Positions 1-6,065 of a DNA stretch of 6,150 bases are shown in pieces. Position numbers and translations under genes: made by a program. The notes below the pieces were generated by a model. It was not told the DNA's origin. It searched no databases and worked only from the letters and a program-made list of their open reading frames with translations. Origin of the DNA: Chloroflexota bacterium (GTDB lineage Bacteria > Chloroflexota > Dehalococcoidia > JACQGW01); contig JACQGW010000371.1 in the NCBI GenBank assembly GCA_016199325.1, positions 1 to 6,150 of the forward strand, written 5' to 3'. Each line of letters begins with the position of its first letter. The stretch's first letter is position 1.

Positions 1-23
1 CCCCCGACCCCCGACCCCCAGCC
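1..23 (-). repeat. C-rich heptamer tract, inverted copy of the 840-860 tract
   Basis: The tract consists of two CCCCCGA units followed by CCCCCAGCC. Bases 3-23 are the exact reverse complement of bases 840-860 (21 bp). It is read in frame as a Pro-rich segment (PPTPDPQP) of the DUF2298 protein. It may continue to the left of the window, so its full length cannot be seen. Confidence 0.75.
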
Positions 24-1521
24 CGTGGCCCCCGCCGTCAGCGGTTCTCAAGTGGTTACCCTGGGACTGCTGGCCGTGGTGCTCGGCGCGCTGCGGACGA
101 TCAGTAGCTGGGATTTCCCGACGTACTTCCTGCTTGCGGCAGCGGCCGTCGCCGCGGCGAGCTGGATCCGGGCCGGGCGGCTGACGATTGGGGGGCTGGT
201 GCTGGTCGGTGTCCAGATCGCGTTCCTATACCTCGGCAGCCTGCTCGCGTTCTGGCCGTTCCACCAGAGCTACGAGCTCTTCTACACGGGCGTCGATCCG
301 TCGAAGGAGCGGACGCTGCCCGTGCAGTACGTCGGCGTTCACGGCTTTTTCCTGTTCGCCGTCCTGAGCTTCCTCGTTCTCGAATGGGTCCGGCTCATTT
401 CGGCCACGGGCACGGCGCGCTGGCTGAAGCTCGCACTGGCCCGCTGGGACCGCTTCCCGCATTTGCTGGCGCTGACCGGCCGGCTGGTGAAGCGGCAGAG
501 CCCCTGGCCGGCGCTGGCGCTCCTTGGAGCGATGGGCCTGGCCGGCGTTGTCGCCGCGCTCAACGCGCTCGACTATGGCACCGTCGGCTGGCTGCTGGCG
601 TTGCTGGCGCTGGTCGCCGTGGTGGGCGGCGTCGAGCTCGCCCGCGGGCGGGCGGCCGATCCAGCCCGCCTCTTCGTCGTCGCTTTGGTCGGCCTGGCCA
701 TCGGCCTGGGCATCGGCGTCGATCTGGTCACGATCAAGGGCGACATCAATCGCATGAACACGGTCTTCAAGTTCTACCTCCAGGCCTGGGTGCTCTACGC
801 CATCGCCAGCGCGGCGTGCCTGTGGTGGGTCATCGATCAGGCTGGGGGTCGGGGGTCGGGACTCCATCCCCGGAACCAGAAGCCAGAAGCCAGAAACCAG
901 AAACGGCTATCGGCCTCGCCGGTGGGTCGGGCATGGCTGATCGTGCTGGCCGGGCTGGTGGCTAGCGTCAGCATCTACCCGCTCATGGCGACGCCGGTGC
1001 GGGTGAGCGACCGGTTCGCGAACCTGCCGCCGACGCTCGACGGCGCCGCGTACATGACGCGGTCGGTCTATCAGGAAGAGAAGGGGCCGGTCGAGCTAAG
1101 GTGGGACTACGAGGCGATCCGCTGGCTAGAGGAGAACGTCCAGGGGACGCCGGTGGTCCTGGAGGCGGCCTCCGGATCGCCACCGCACGTCGGCCTCTAC
1201 CGCTGGGGCAACCGGGTCTCCATCTACACCGGCCTGCCGACGGTCATCGGCTGGGACTGGCACCAGAAGCAGCAGCGCTGGGGCTACCAGCGCATGGTCG
1301 ACGAGCGGCTGAACGACGTCCGGACGTTCTTCACCTCGCCCGATCCCCAGGCGGCGCTGGAGGTCGCCCGGAAGTACAACGTCCAGTACGTCTACGTGGG
1401 CAAGATGGAGAAGCTCTACTATCCGGCCCAGGGCCTGGCGAAGCTCCAGCAGCTCGTCGGCCGCGGGCTGGAGGTGGCCTACCAGAATCCGGACGTGACA
1501 ATCTACCGCGTCCGGCAATGA
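1..1521 (+). CDS. DUF2298 / Chlor_Arch_YYY multi-pass membrane protein, C-terminal part
   Basis: The frame is open from base 1, so the true start lies upstream; the GTG at 25 falls inside a proline-rich stretch and lacks a convincing ribosome binding site. Residues are counted from that GTG. Family signatures are visible: WDFPTY (29-34), the FWPFHQSYELFY loop (76-87), GDINRMNTVFKFY (239-251) and GLPTVIGWDWHQ (403-414). About nine hydrophobic segments are seen between residues 8 and 325. A soluble, probably extracytoplasmic tail of about 170 residues follows (326-498) and begins with a segment resembling the end domain of polytopic glycosyltransferases. The family is uncharacterised; a GT-C-like glycosyltransferase role is an inference from the fold style. 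Oddity: residues 273-293, in the loop between two membrane segments, are encoded by simple heptamer repeats, as is the proline-rich stretch at the left edge. No clear intrinsic terminator follows the TGA. The family call is secure; the function is unknown. Confidence 0.88.
   Translation, partial: PPTPDPQPVAPAVSGSQVVTLGLLAVVLGALRTISSWDFPTYFLLAAAAVAAASWIRAGRLTIGGLVLVGVQIAFLYLGSLLAFWPFHQSYELFYTGVDPSKERTLPVQYVGVHGFFLFAVLSFLVLEWVRLISATGTARWLKLALARWDRFPHLLALTGRLVKRQSPWPALALLGAMGLAGVVAALNALDYGTVGWLLALLALVAVVGGVELARGRAADPARLFVVALVGLAIGLGIGVDLVTIKGDINRMNTVFKFYLQAWVLYAIASAACLWWVIDQAGGRGSGLHPRNQKPEARNQKRLSASPVGRAWLIVLAGLVASVSIYPLMATPVRVSDRFANLPPTLDGAAYMTRSVYQEEKGPVELRWDYEAIRWLEENVQGTPVVLEAASGSPPHVGLYRWGNRVSIYTGLPTVIGWDWHQKQQRWGYQRMVDERLNDVRTFFTSPDPQAALEVARKYNVQYVYVGKMEKLYYPAQGLAKLQQLVGRGLEVAYQNPDVTIYRVRQ
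841..903 (+). repeat. Composite heptamer repeat inside the DUF2298 gene
   Basis: Two GGGGGTC units (844-850, 851-857) plus GGG are followed by a 15-base link. Four tandem heptamers come next: CCAGAAG at 876-882 and 883-889, then CCAGAAA at 890-896 and 897-903. The block is read through in frame as a polar segment rich in Gly, Arg, Asn, Gln and Lys. It lies between a membrane segment ending near residue 270 and one starting near residue 303. Such tracts usually lie between genes, so an insertion tolerated in a loop is the likely history. The sequence GAACCAGAAGCCA (873-885) recurs inverted at 2211-2223. Confidence 0.8.
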
Positions 1522-1645
1522 TCGACAGGGGACCGATAGTGCTCTGCTCCCCTCCTCTGTTCCTCCAGCCCCTCTCTCGGACGGTCTTCTCACCTGTCGT
1601 GCGGCTGACCGGCCGGCGACGCTGCGCAGTCCAGAAACAGCGCGG

Positions 1646-1680
1646 TATAATCCCATGGGAGTTGGGAATGTTGGGATTAT
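1646..1680 (+). promoter_or_regulatory. Promoter -10 box with overlapping palindromic operator of the antitoxin gene
   Basis: A perfect TATAAT lies at 1646-1651. The -35 region at a 17-base spacing (TGCGCA, 1623-1628) is poor, which would fit a promoter needing help or a weak one. Overlapping the -10 box is a perfect 9-bp inverted repeat, ATAATCCCA (1647-1655) with TGGGATTAT (1672-1680), 16 bases apart. Inside it is the 10-bp palindrome TCCCATGGGA (1651-1660), and TGGGA occurs three times in direct orientation (1656, 1663, 1672). Antitoxins of this class commonly repress their own promoters, so a site covering the -10 box and the start of transcription is a natural operator. Binding by the downstream AbrB-type protein is inferred. 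Confidence 0.6.
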
Positions 1681-1713
1681 GGAATGGTAGTGTTTCCAAC
1701 CAGGAGAGCTGCG

Positions 1714-1992
1714 ATGGCAAGAAGCTCGGTGAGCAAGATTGTTCGCCCTCTTGCGAAAGGGCAGATTACGATTCCAATCGCGATCCGGCGGGCGCTGAAT
1801 ATTACCGAGTCCTCGCTCCTAGAGGTCAGCCTCCAGGGTGACAAGATCGTGATCTCGAAGCTGCCTATTCAGGCCGAGGGCACTTTTCGCGTGTACTCCG
1901 ATGACGAGATCGCCGAGTTCCTCGCAGAGGACAAGATAACGCCTGAGACGGCGGAGCGCGTACGGGAGCTCATGCGCATAGAGCTTCTGTGA
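1714..1992 (+). CDS. AbrB/MazE-type (SpoVT-AbrB) antitoxin
   Basis: This 92-residue protein has an N-terminal SpoVT-AbrB swapped-hairpin DNA-binding domain at about residues 6-50, with the hallmark KGQITIPIAIRRAL (15-28) and a following ISKL strand (47-50). An acidic helical tail (about 58-92, starting near FRVYSDDEIAEFL) is the part that binds and masks the toxin in this class. The ATG at 1714 is chosen because AGGAG (1702-1706) sits 7 bases before it; the ATG at 1684 has no such site and would overlap the spacer behind the operator. The stop codon overlaps the GTG of a PIN toxin reading frame by GTGA, the usual linkage of a VapBC-like pair. That toxin is truncated, so this antitoxin appears to be an orphan. 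Base composition is visibly lower in GC than the flanking genes, consistent with horizontal transfer. It could also act only as a transcription regulator. Confidence 0.87.
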   Translation: MARSSVSKIVRPLAKGQITIPIAIRRALNITESSLLEVSLQGDKIVISKLPIQAEGTFRVYSDDEIAEFLAEDKITPETAERVRELMRIELL

Positions 1993-2117
1993 CCGACTCG
2001 GTCCGTGTATTCCTCGATGCCTCGGTTCTGTTGGCTGCCGCCGGATCACCCTGGACTTCTCGTGGGAAAGCCCGTCGTCTGTCGGATGATCAAGTTTCTC
2101 CTGGACGAGAGCGCTGA
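1989..2117 (+). pseudogene. Truncated PIN-domain toxin (VapC-like) remnant
   Basis: The GTG at 1989 overlaps the antitoxin stop codon (GTGA). The reading begins VTDSVRVFLDASVLLAAAGSP, the typical N-terminal beta strand and helix of a PIN-domain ribonuclease, including the first metal-binding Asp (residue 10). After residue 21 the likeness ends, and the frame stops at TGA 2115-2117 after 42 codons against about 130-180 for the family. The remaining catalytic acidic residues are absent. This is therefore a dead toxin whose antitoxin is intact. The break near 2052 looks like a deletion or rearrangement junction rather than a single frameshift, because no further PIN sequence is seen in any frame downstream. 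Confidence 0.72.
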
Positions 2118-2139
2118 CCATCCTCTGGCTGGCTACGTC
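2086..2139 (+). pseudogene. N-terminal relic of a DUF5615 (PIN-like) toxin gene
   Basis: From the ATG at 2086 the frame reads MIKFLLDESADHPLAGYV, which matches the start of DUF5615 PIN-like proteins: strand, then LLDE with its acidic residue, then a helix. The likeness stops at 2139, where the DNA turns into CAGAGACG-type repeat sequence; the open frame continues to 2445 but codes for nothing recognisable. The frame differs from that of the PIN remnant just upstream, so this is a second gene fragment and not its continuation. Intact members have about 110-120 residues. The call rests on only 18 residues. Confidence 0.5.
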
Positions 2140-2145
2140 ACAATG

Positions 2146-2186
2146 CACAGAGAGACGAGCCGCAGAGACGCGCAAGACGTGGAGAA
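2146..2186. repeat. Degenerate CAGAGACG-type simple repeat
   Basis: Imperfect units related to CAGAGACG and CGCAAGACG follow each other here (CAGAGAGACGAGC, CGCAGAGACG, CGCAAGACG). Similar tracts are common in intergenic DNA of Chloroflexota and other repeat-rich bacteria. The tract begins a few bases after the point where the DUF5615 relic loses its homology, so it may mark the event that broke that gene. Confidence 0.45.
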
Positions 2187-2201
2187 CGAAGGTTTCCGCG
2201 T

Positions 2202-2259
2202 CATGGTTCGTGGCTTCTGGTTCGGCAGGCATCGTGACAACCGGAACCCACGAACCATG
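2202..2259. repeat. 12-bp inverted repeat with 34-base loop
   Basis: CATGGTTCGTGG (2202-2213) is the exact reverse complement of CCACGAACCATG (2248-2259). The left arm continues into CTTCTGGTTC; together 2211-2223 are the exact reverse complement of GAACCAGAAGCCA at 873-885 inside the DUF2298 gene. The unit therefore belongs to the same repeat family. No coding role is seen, and there is no U-tract that would make it a standard terminator. Confidence 0.6.
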
Positions 2260-2361
2260 GACCCAGGAACCCTGCCTGTGCGCCTCCGCCGTTTCATCGG
2301 GCGCTCCGCGGTTCAGTCTTCGGGGTCCATCAGAGCCAGCGGGATCCCCCGGTTCCGCGTC

Positions 2362-2405
2362 GCGGCTCAACACAACAGCGTTCGGCGAAGCTTCCCCGAG
2401 CTCCC
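2362..2405 (-). repeat. Diverged copy (B) of a dispersed intergenic repeat
   Basis: Read on the minus strand, bases 2383-2362 differ from the plus-strand copy at 6126-6147 at only three of 22 positions, all transitions. Upstream on the minus strand, the box CGAGCTCCC (plus 2397-2405) recurs at 2458-2466, next to copy A. This suggests two tandem, unequally decayed units 61 bases apart. Confidence 0.6.
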
Positions 2406-2415
2406 ACCGTCGGCC

Positions 2416-2456
2416 GGGGAGATGCTTCGCTGCGGCTCAGCATGACGGATCTCCCC
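2416..2456 (-). repeat. Dispersed repeat copy (A) with hairpin; possible terminator of the htrA operon
   Basis: GGGGAGAT (2416-2423) and ATCTCCCC (2449-2456) are perfect complements. The inner pair ATGCT/AGCAT (2422-2426, 2439-2443) offers a longer stem for the same loop. Bases 2429-2446 are the exact reverse complement of 6133-6150. The structure starts 15 bases beyond the htrA stop codon, the expected place for a terminator of the minus-strand operon. There is no U-run after it, so it may instead stabilise the 3' end of the mRNA or simply be a mobile repeat. Confidence 0.65.
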
Positions 2457-2471
2457 ACGAGCTCCCCTGCC

Positions 2472-3752
2472 TCACCGCCGCTGCGCGGCCTCGCCCGGCC
2501 AGGCTTCGAGCATCACTTCAAGCGTTGTCGGCTTGCCGTCTCGCAGGAGGTCGACTTTCACGGTGTCGCCGACCTTCAGGCTATCCAGGTAGCCCACGAT
2601 CTGCTCGACCGCCTGGACCGGCCGGCCGTCGATCGCAGTGACAACGTCGCCGCCGCGGCCGACCTCCGTAGGGACGCGGCTGGTCGCCCCGCGGACACCC
2701 GCCTTGGCCGCCGGGCCGTTTGGCACCACCTCGAGGACGTAGACCCCGCGCTGGACCGTGATGCCCAGCTCCTCGGCCAGGTCGACGTCGAGCGCCCGGC
2801 CGGAGAGGCCGATCCAGGGGTGCTGAACCTTCGACCCGGCCAGCAGGCCCGGGATCACCCGCCGGATGCTGTTGATGGGCACCGCGAAGCCGATGCCGAT
2901 ATTGGCGCGGAAGGGGCTCTCGATGGCCGTGTTGATGCCGATCACCTCGCCCCGGCTGTTCAGCAGCGGGCCGCCGGAGTTGCCGGGGTTGATGGCCGCG
3001 TCCGTCTGGATGATGTTCGGGATGGGCCGGCGCGACTCGCTCGAAAGCGACCGGCCGAGCGAGCTGATGACGCCGGCCGTGACCGATTGCTCCAGGCCGA
3101 ACGGGCTGCCGATGGCGATGGCCAGCTCGCCCACCTTGACCTGGTCTGAATCGGCCAGCGTGACCGGCGTGAGCTGCTCCTGCGGCGCGTCGATCTTGAC
3201 GACGGCGACGTCGATCAGCGGGTCGGTGCCGACCACGGTGGCCCGGTAGCTGTTGCCATTGGCCAGCGTCACCCGGAGCTGGGTGGCGTTCTCGACGACG
3301 TGGTTGTTCGTCAGGATGTGCCCCTGGTCGTCGATCAGGAAGCCGCTGCCGTTGCCACGGGCCGGCGGGTCTTCCGGCGCTGGAGTCGGCGTCGGCACGC
3401 CGCGGGGACCGAAGGGGTTCTGCGGCGACGGCAGGCGCCCGAGGTTGCCCACGGCATACCTGCCGCGGATGTTGACCACGGACGGGCTGACCGCTTGATA
3501 GACGGCGACGACCGGCTCACCGGCAGCGGTCAACGCCCCGATCGACGGTCGCTCGACTACAGCCGGCGCCGACGTTGGCGGCGCGACGGCTCGGGACACC
3601 CCCGCCGTCGGCAGGGCAGCGGCCGTCGCGGCCGGATTCGACATGGCGGGCAGCGGCAAGCTGGCCTGCACTTGCAGGTAGCCAAGCACCAGGCCGGCGC
3701 CCAGAATCATGCCGGACAGGATGCCAGAACTGAGGCGCAACAGAGATCGCAT
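2472..3752 (-). CDS. HtrA/DegP-family membrane-anchored serine protease with PDZ domain
   Basis: This 426-residue protein acts outside the cytoplasmic membrane as a protein quality-control protease. An N-terminal membrane anchor (about residues 9-28) is followed by an Ala/Pro-rich linker (36-72) and a trypsin-like domain (about 80-305). The catalytic triad is complete: His151 in TNNHVVE, Asp181 in DPLIDVAVVK and Ser259 in NPGNSGGP. One PDZ domain follows (about 311-410). A Pro-rich stretch (108-132) precedes the GSGFLID strand, a place where HtrA proteins vary. The ATG at 3752 is supported by GGAG (plus 3761-3764) at 8 bases and by the membrane anchor that follows directly. It is the last gene of the operon, 15 bases behind the kinase stop codon, so it is probably co-transcribed and a likely target or partner of the two-component system. 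The anchor has no lipobox. Family assignment is near certain; the substrate is unknown. Confidence 0.96.
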   Translation of the reverse strand: MRSLLRLSSGILSGMILGAGLVLGYLQVQASLPLPAMSNPAATAAALPTAGVSRAVAPPTSAPAVVERPSIGALTAAGEPVVAVYQAVSPSVVNIRGRYAVGNLGRLPSPQNPFGPRGVPTPTPAPEDPPARGNGSGFLIDDQGHILTNNHVVENATQLRVTLANGNSYRATVVGTDPLIDVAVVKIDAPQEQLTPVTLADSDQVKVGELAIAIGSPFGLEQSVTAGVISSLGRSLSSESRRPIPNIIQTDAAINPGNSGGPLLNSRGEVIGINTAIESPFRANIGIGFAVPINSIRRVIPGLLAGSKVQHPWIGLSGRALDVDLAEELGITVQRGVYVLEVVPNGPAAKAGVRGATSRVPTEVGRGGDVVTAIDGRPVQAVEQIVGYLDSLKVGDTVKVDLLRDGKPTTLEVMLEAWPGEAAQRR

Positions 3753-3767
3753 CGCATAAACTCCATT

Positions 3768-5285
3768 TCACGCGGTCGTCCGCCGGATTCGCCACCAGCG
3801 GCCCGGCCGCGGCGGCGATGCGGCCGTGAATCTGGCTACGGTCCTATCGCCGCCGGCAGCGGTTGCCAGCTGGCCGGGCAGGTGGACGAGAATGGTTGTC
3901 CCGCTTGCGGCGTCGCTTTCGGCGGCGACCGAGCCGCCGTGGGCGGCGATGATCTCCCGGACGATGGCGAGACCCAGCCCGTTGCCGCCGCGGCCCGGCT
4001 GCACCTGGTAGAAGCGGTCGAAGATGCGCGGCAGCGCCTCGGCCGGAATCGGCGGCCCGGGGTTGTGGACGGCGACCGTTACCGCATCGCCGGCGGCCCG
4101 TGCCGAGAGCGTCACCGCAGCCCCGGCCGCCGCAAACTTGACAGCGTTGTCCAGCAAGTTGTCGAGCACCTGCGTCAACCGGTGAGCATCGCCCAGGATC
4201 GCCGGCAGGTCGCCGAAATCGGCCACCAGCGTCGTGCCCCGCTCGGTCGCGCGCGGACGCCAGCGCTTCAACGAGCCCTGGAGCAGCGCGCCGAGGTCAA
4301 CCTGTTGGGGATCGAGGGTAACCTGGCCGGACTCCACCTTCGAGAGATAGAGCAGGTCCTCGACGAGTCGGCGCATGCGCTCGGCTTCCTGGTGGACGAC
4401 GCCACCGGCCTCGGCGTAGGCGTCCGGCGTCGTGAGGGAGCCGTCGACCATCGCCTGGGAGAAGCCCTGGATCGAGGTGAGCGGTGTGCGAAGCTCGTGC
4501 GAGACGTTGAACAGGAAGTCCCTGAGCGTCTTGTGTGACTGGTTCACCTGCCGCGCCATTGCGTTGAAGGTCGCCGCCAGCCGGCCGATCTCGTCACGGC
4601 CGGCGGCGGGGATCGCCTGCTCGTAGTTCCCCTTCGCCATCGCCTCGGCCGCTCGCGTCATCTGAACGACCGGCCGGCTGATCGAGCGCGACAGCAGGAG
4701 CGCCACGGCCGTCGAGATGAGCAGGGAGACCAGTCCGGCAGCCGAGAGGCTCGGCCCCAGCTCGAGCCAGGCCGAGGTCACGCTCCGCTCCGGCACGGCC
4801 AGGACGACGGTGTTCTGCGACAGCCGGCCGACCACCCGCTCGGCGGTGCTCGACACGGCGCGCGGCGGACCGACAATGTAGAAGATCCCGCGCTGGTCGC
4901 CGGTGTCGTACGTTCCCCAGACGGCACGGGCGTGATCGCTCGGGAGCGCATCTTCGGGCCATTCGAGCTGCTGGCCGGTCAGATCGCTCTGGGTATCCAC
5001 CAGCACCCGACGGGCAGGGTCGACGACGAAGATGCGCAGGTTCAGATTGCCCGCCTGCTCACGAAGCATCGCCTCCATCTGCCCCGGCGGCACCCCCCAG
5101 CGCTCCCACGTCCGGACCTGGAGCGTCAGCGGCCAGGCGAGGTCCGACAGGCGCTGGATGGCCATGCGGGTCTGGTACTGGCGGACCAGATAGATGAAGC
5201 CGGTGCCGGCGAGCAGCAGGCACAAGAAAATGACCAGCGTGAACCCGGCGACGAGCTTGGCGCGCAGCGTTTGGAAACCGATCAC
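3768..5285 (-). CDS. Membrane sensor histidine kinase (HAMP, HisKA, HATPase)
   Basis: This 505-residue protein is the sensor of the adjacent response regulator. Two membrane segments (about 12-34 and 177-199) enclose an extracytoplasmic sensor region of about 140 residues with no recognised ligand motif. A HAMP linker (about 197-250) follows, then the HisKA domain with phospho-acceptor His263 in VSHELRTPLT, then the ATP-binding domain. In the latter the N box is NLLDNAVKF (376-384), the F box is IFDRFYQ (421-427) and the G2 box is GNGLGLAIV (434-442). The G1 box reads VHNPGPPIP (406-414), with Asn where most kinases have Asp; this variant is known in heavy-metal-type sensor kinases. The start is GTG, overlapping the regulator stop codon by 4 bases (GTGA), with GGGA 8 bases upstream; no in-frame ATG precedes the first membrane segment. 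The tail after residue 472 is Arg/Pro/Ala-rich and not conserved. Confidence 0.95.
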   Translation of the reverse strand: MIGFQTLRAKLVAGFTLVIFLCLLLAGTGFIYLVRQYQTRMAIQRLSDLAWPLTLQVRTWERWGVPPGQMEAMLREQAGNLNLRIFVVDPARRVLVDTQSDLTGQQLEWPEDALPSDHARAVWGTYDTGDQRGIFYIVGPPRAVSSTAERVVGRLSQNTVVLAVPERSVTSAWLELGPSLSAAGLVSLLISTAVALLLSRSISRPVVQMTRAAEAMAKGNYEQAIPAAGRDEIGRLAATFNAMARQVNQSHKTLRDFLFNVSHELRTPLTSIQGFSQAMVDGSLTTPDAYAEAGGVVHQEAERMRRLVEDLLYLSKVESGQVTLDPQQVDLGALLQGSLKRWRPRATERGTTLVADFGDLPAILGDAHRLTQVLDNLLDNAVKFAAAGAAVTLSARAAGDAVTVAVHNPGPPIPAEALPRIFDRFYQVQPGRGGNGLGLAIVREIIAAHGGSVAAESDAASGTTILVHLPGQLATAAGGDRTVARFTAASPPRPGRWWRIRRTTA

Positions 5286-5968
5286 CGGCTCGTTCCCAGG
5301 ACGGTCAGCTTGTAGCCGACGCCCCAGACCGTCTGGATCTGGGCGGTCGAATCCTTCAGCTTGTCCCGCAGCCAGGCGATGTGGACGTCGATGGTGCGGG
5401 TCTCGCCGGGATAGTCGTACCCCCAGACGAGGTTGAGGAGCCGGTCGCGGTCGAAGACGACGCCAGGATGGCGCGCGAGCGCGACGAGCAGGTCGAACTC
5501 CTTGGCGCGCAGCTCGATGGTCCGGGTGCCGACCGTCACCTCCCGGCGTGCCAGATCGATCCGCAGGTCGCCGACCAGGATCGGCCGCTCGGCCTGTGGG
5601 GACGACTGGTAGCGGCGGAGGACGGACTTCGCTCGGGCCACCAGCTCCCGCGGGTTGAATGGCTTCGTCACGTAGTCGTCGGCGCCCATCTCCAGGCCGA
5701 CGATCTTGTCGACGTCGTCGGTGCGGGCCGTCAGGAAGATGATCGGGACGTCGCTCTCCTTCCGGATCTGCCGGCAGACCTCCCAGCCGTCGATGTCCGG
5801 CAGCATCAGGTCCAGCACGACCAGGTCCGGCCGGATGCGGCGATAGGCTTCGATCGCCTCATGGCCGGTGCCGGCGGCCTCGACCTTGAAGCCCTCGTTG
5901 GTCAGATAGAGCTTGACGAGCTGGACAATGTTCCGCTCGTCGTCGACGACGAGTATTCTGGCTGCCAT
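5282..5968 (-). CDS. OmpR/PhoB-family response regulator
   Basis: This 228-residue protein is a cytoplasmic transcription factor switched on by phosphotransfer from the adjacent kinase. The receiver domain (about 1-118) has the full active site: Asp9-Asp10 in VVDDE, phospho-acceptor Asp53 in VLDLMLPDIDGWE, Thr81 in FLTAR and Lys102 in YVTKPF. The winged-helix domain (about 130-225) shows ELRAKEFDLLVAL, the DNA-recognition helix around RTIDVHIAWLRDKL, and the closing VWGVGYKL hairpin. The ATG at 5968 is preferred over the GTG at 5989: AGGAG lies 10 bases before it and AAAGGA still closer, and the family begins at this point. It is the first gene of a three-gene operon with the kinase and HtrA, and such regulators usually control their own operon. 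The exact counterpart cannot be named from sequence alone; the gene order resembles mprA-mprB-pepD. Confidence 0.96.
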   Translation of the reverse strand: MAARILVVDDERNIVQLVKLYLTNEGFKVEAAGTGHEAIEAYRRIRPDLVVLDLMLPDIDGWEVCRQIRKESDVPIIFLTARTDDVDKIVGLEMGADDYVTKPFNPRELVARAKSVLRRYQSSPQAERPILVGDLRIDLARREVTVGTRTIELRAKEFDLLVALARHPGVVFDRDRLLNLVWGYDYPGETRTIDVHIAWLRDKLKDSTAQIQTVWGVGYKLTVLGTSR

Positions 5969-6035
5969 GGTTCCTTTGCTCCTGTCCACGAGGGCGTCCG
6001 TTCGGCCGATCGTGTCCAGGCACTACCTCTCTCTG

Positions 6036-6065
6036 ATGATACGCGATCCGCGCTCGCCCTGCCGA
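6036..6065 (-). promoter_or_regulatory. Candidate promoter of the regulator-kinase-HtrA operon
   Basis: On the minus strand TCGGCA (plus 6060-6065) and TATCAT (plus 6036-6041) are 18 bases apart, matching the -35 and -10 consensus at 4 and 5 of 6 positions. Transcription would begin about 60 bases before the regulator ATG. A 6-bp hairpin, CGCTCG/CGAGCG (6051-6056, 6063-6068), overlaps the -35 region and could be a protein-binding site. The match is ordinary and a GC-rich genome gives few alternatives here. Confidence 0.35.

Noticed and set aside
25..27. GTG at 25 as the true start of the membrane protein
   Set aside because: The frame is open to the left edge, the codon lies in a repeat-derived Pro-rich stretch, no ribosome binding site is present, and family members are longer.
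844..860. G-quadruplex
   Set aside because: Only three long G-runs are present, so a stable four-strand structure of three tetrads is not supported.
876..903. CRISPR-like array
   Set aside because: Units are only 7 bases and directly adjacent, without spacers; it is a simple tandem repeat.
1101..1841. Plus-strand open frame running across the end of the DUF2298 gene and the antitoxin start
   Set aside because: It spans two genes in another frame, has Gly/Arg/Pro-rich content and no recognisable domain.
1819..2373. Minus-strand open frame across the antitoxin and repeat region
   Set aside because: It runs through the dispersed repeats and antisense to the antitoxin, and no domain is visible.
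2442..4538. Long plus-strand open frames opposite the HtrA and kinase genes (2442-3149, 3300-4538)
   Set aside because: They are antisense shadows produced by high GC content: Arg/Asp/Ala/Gly-rich translations without domains, opposite genes with complete catalytic motifs.
5969..5989. GTG at 5989 as the regulator start
   Set aside because: It would add seven residues unlike the family and would place the AGGAG ribosome binding site inside the gene.
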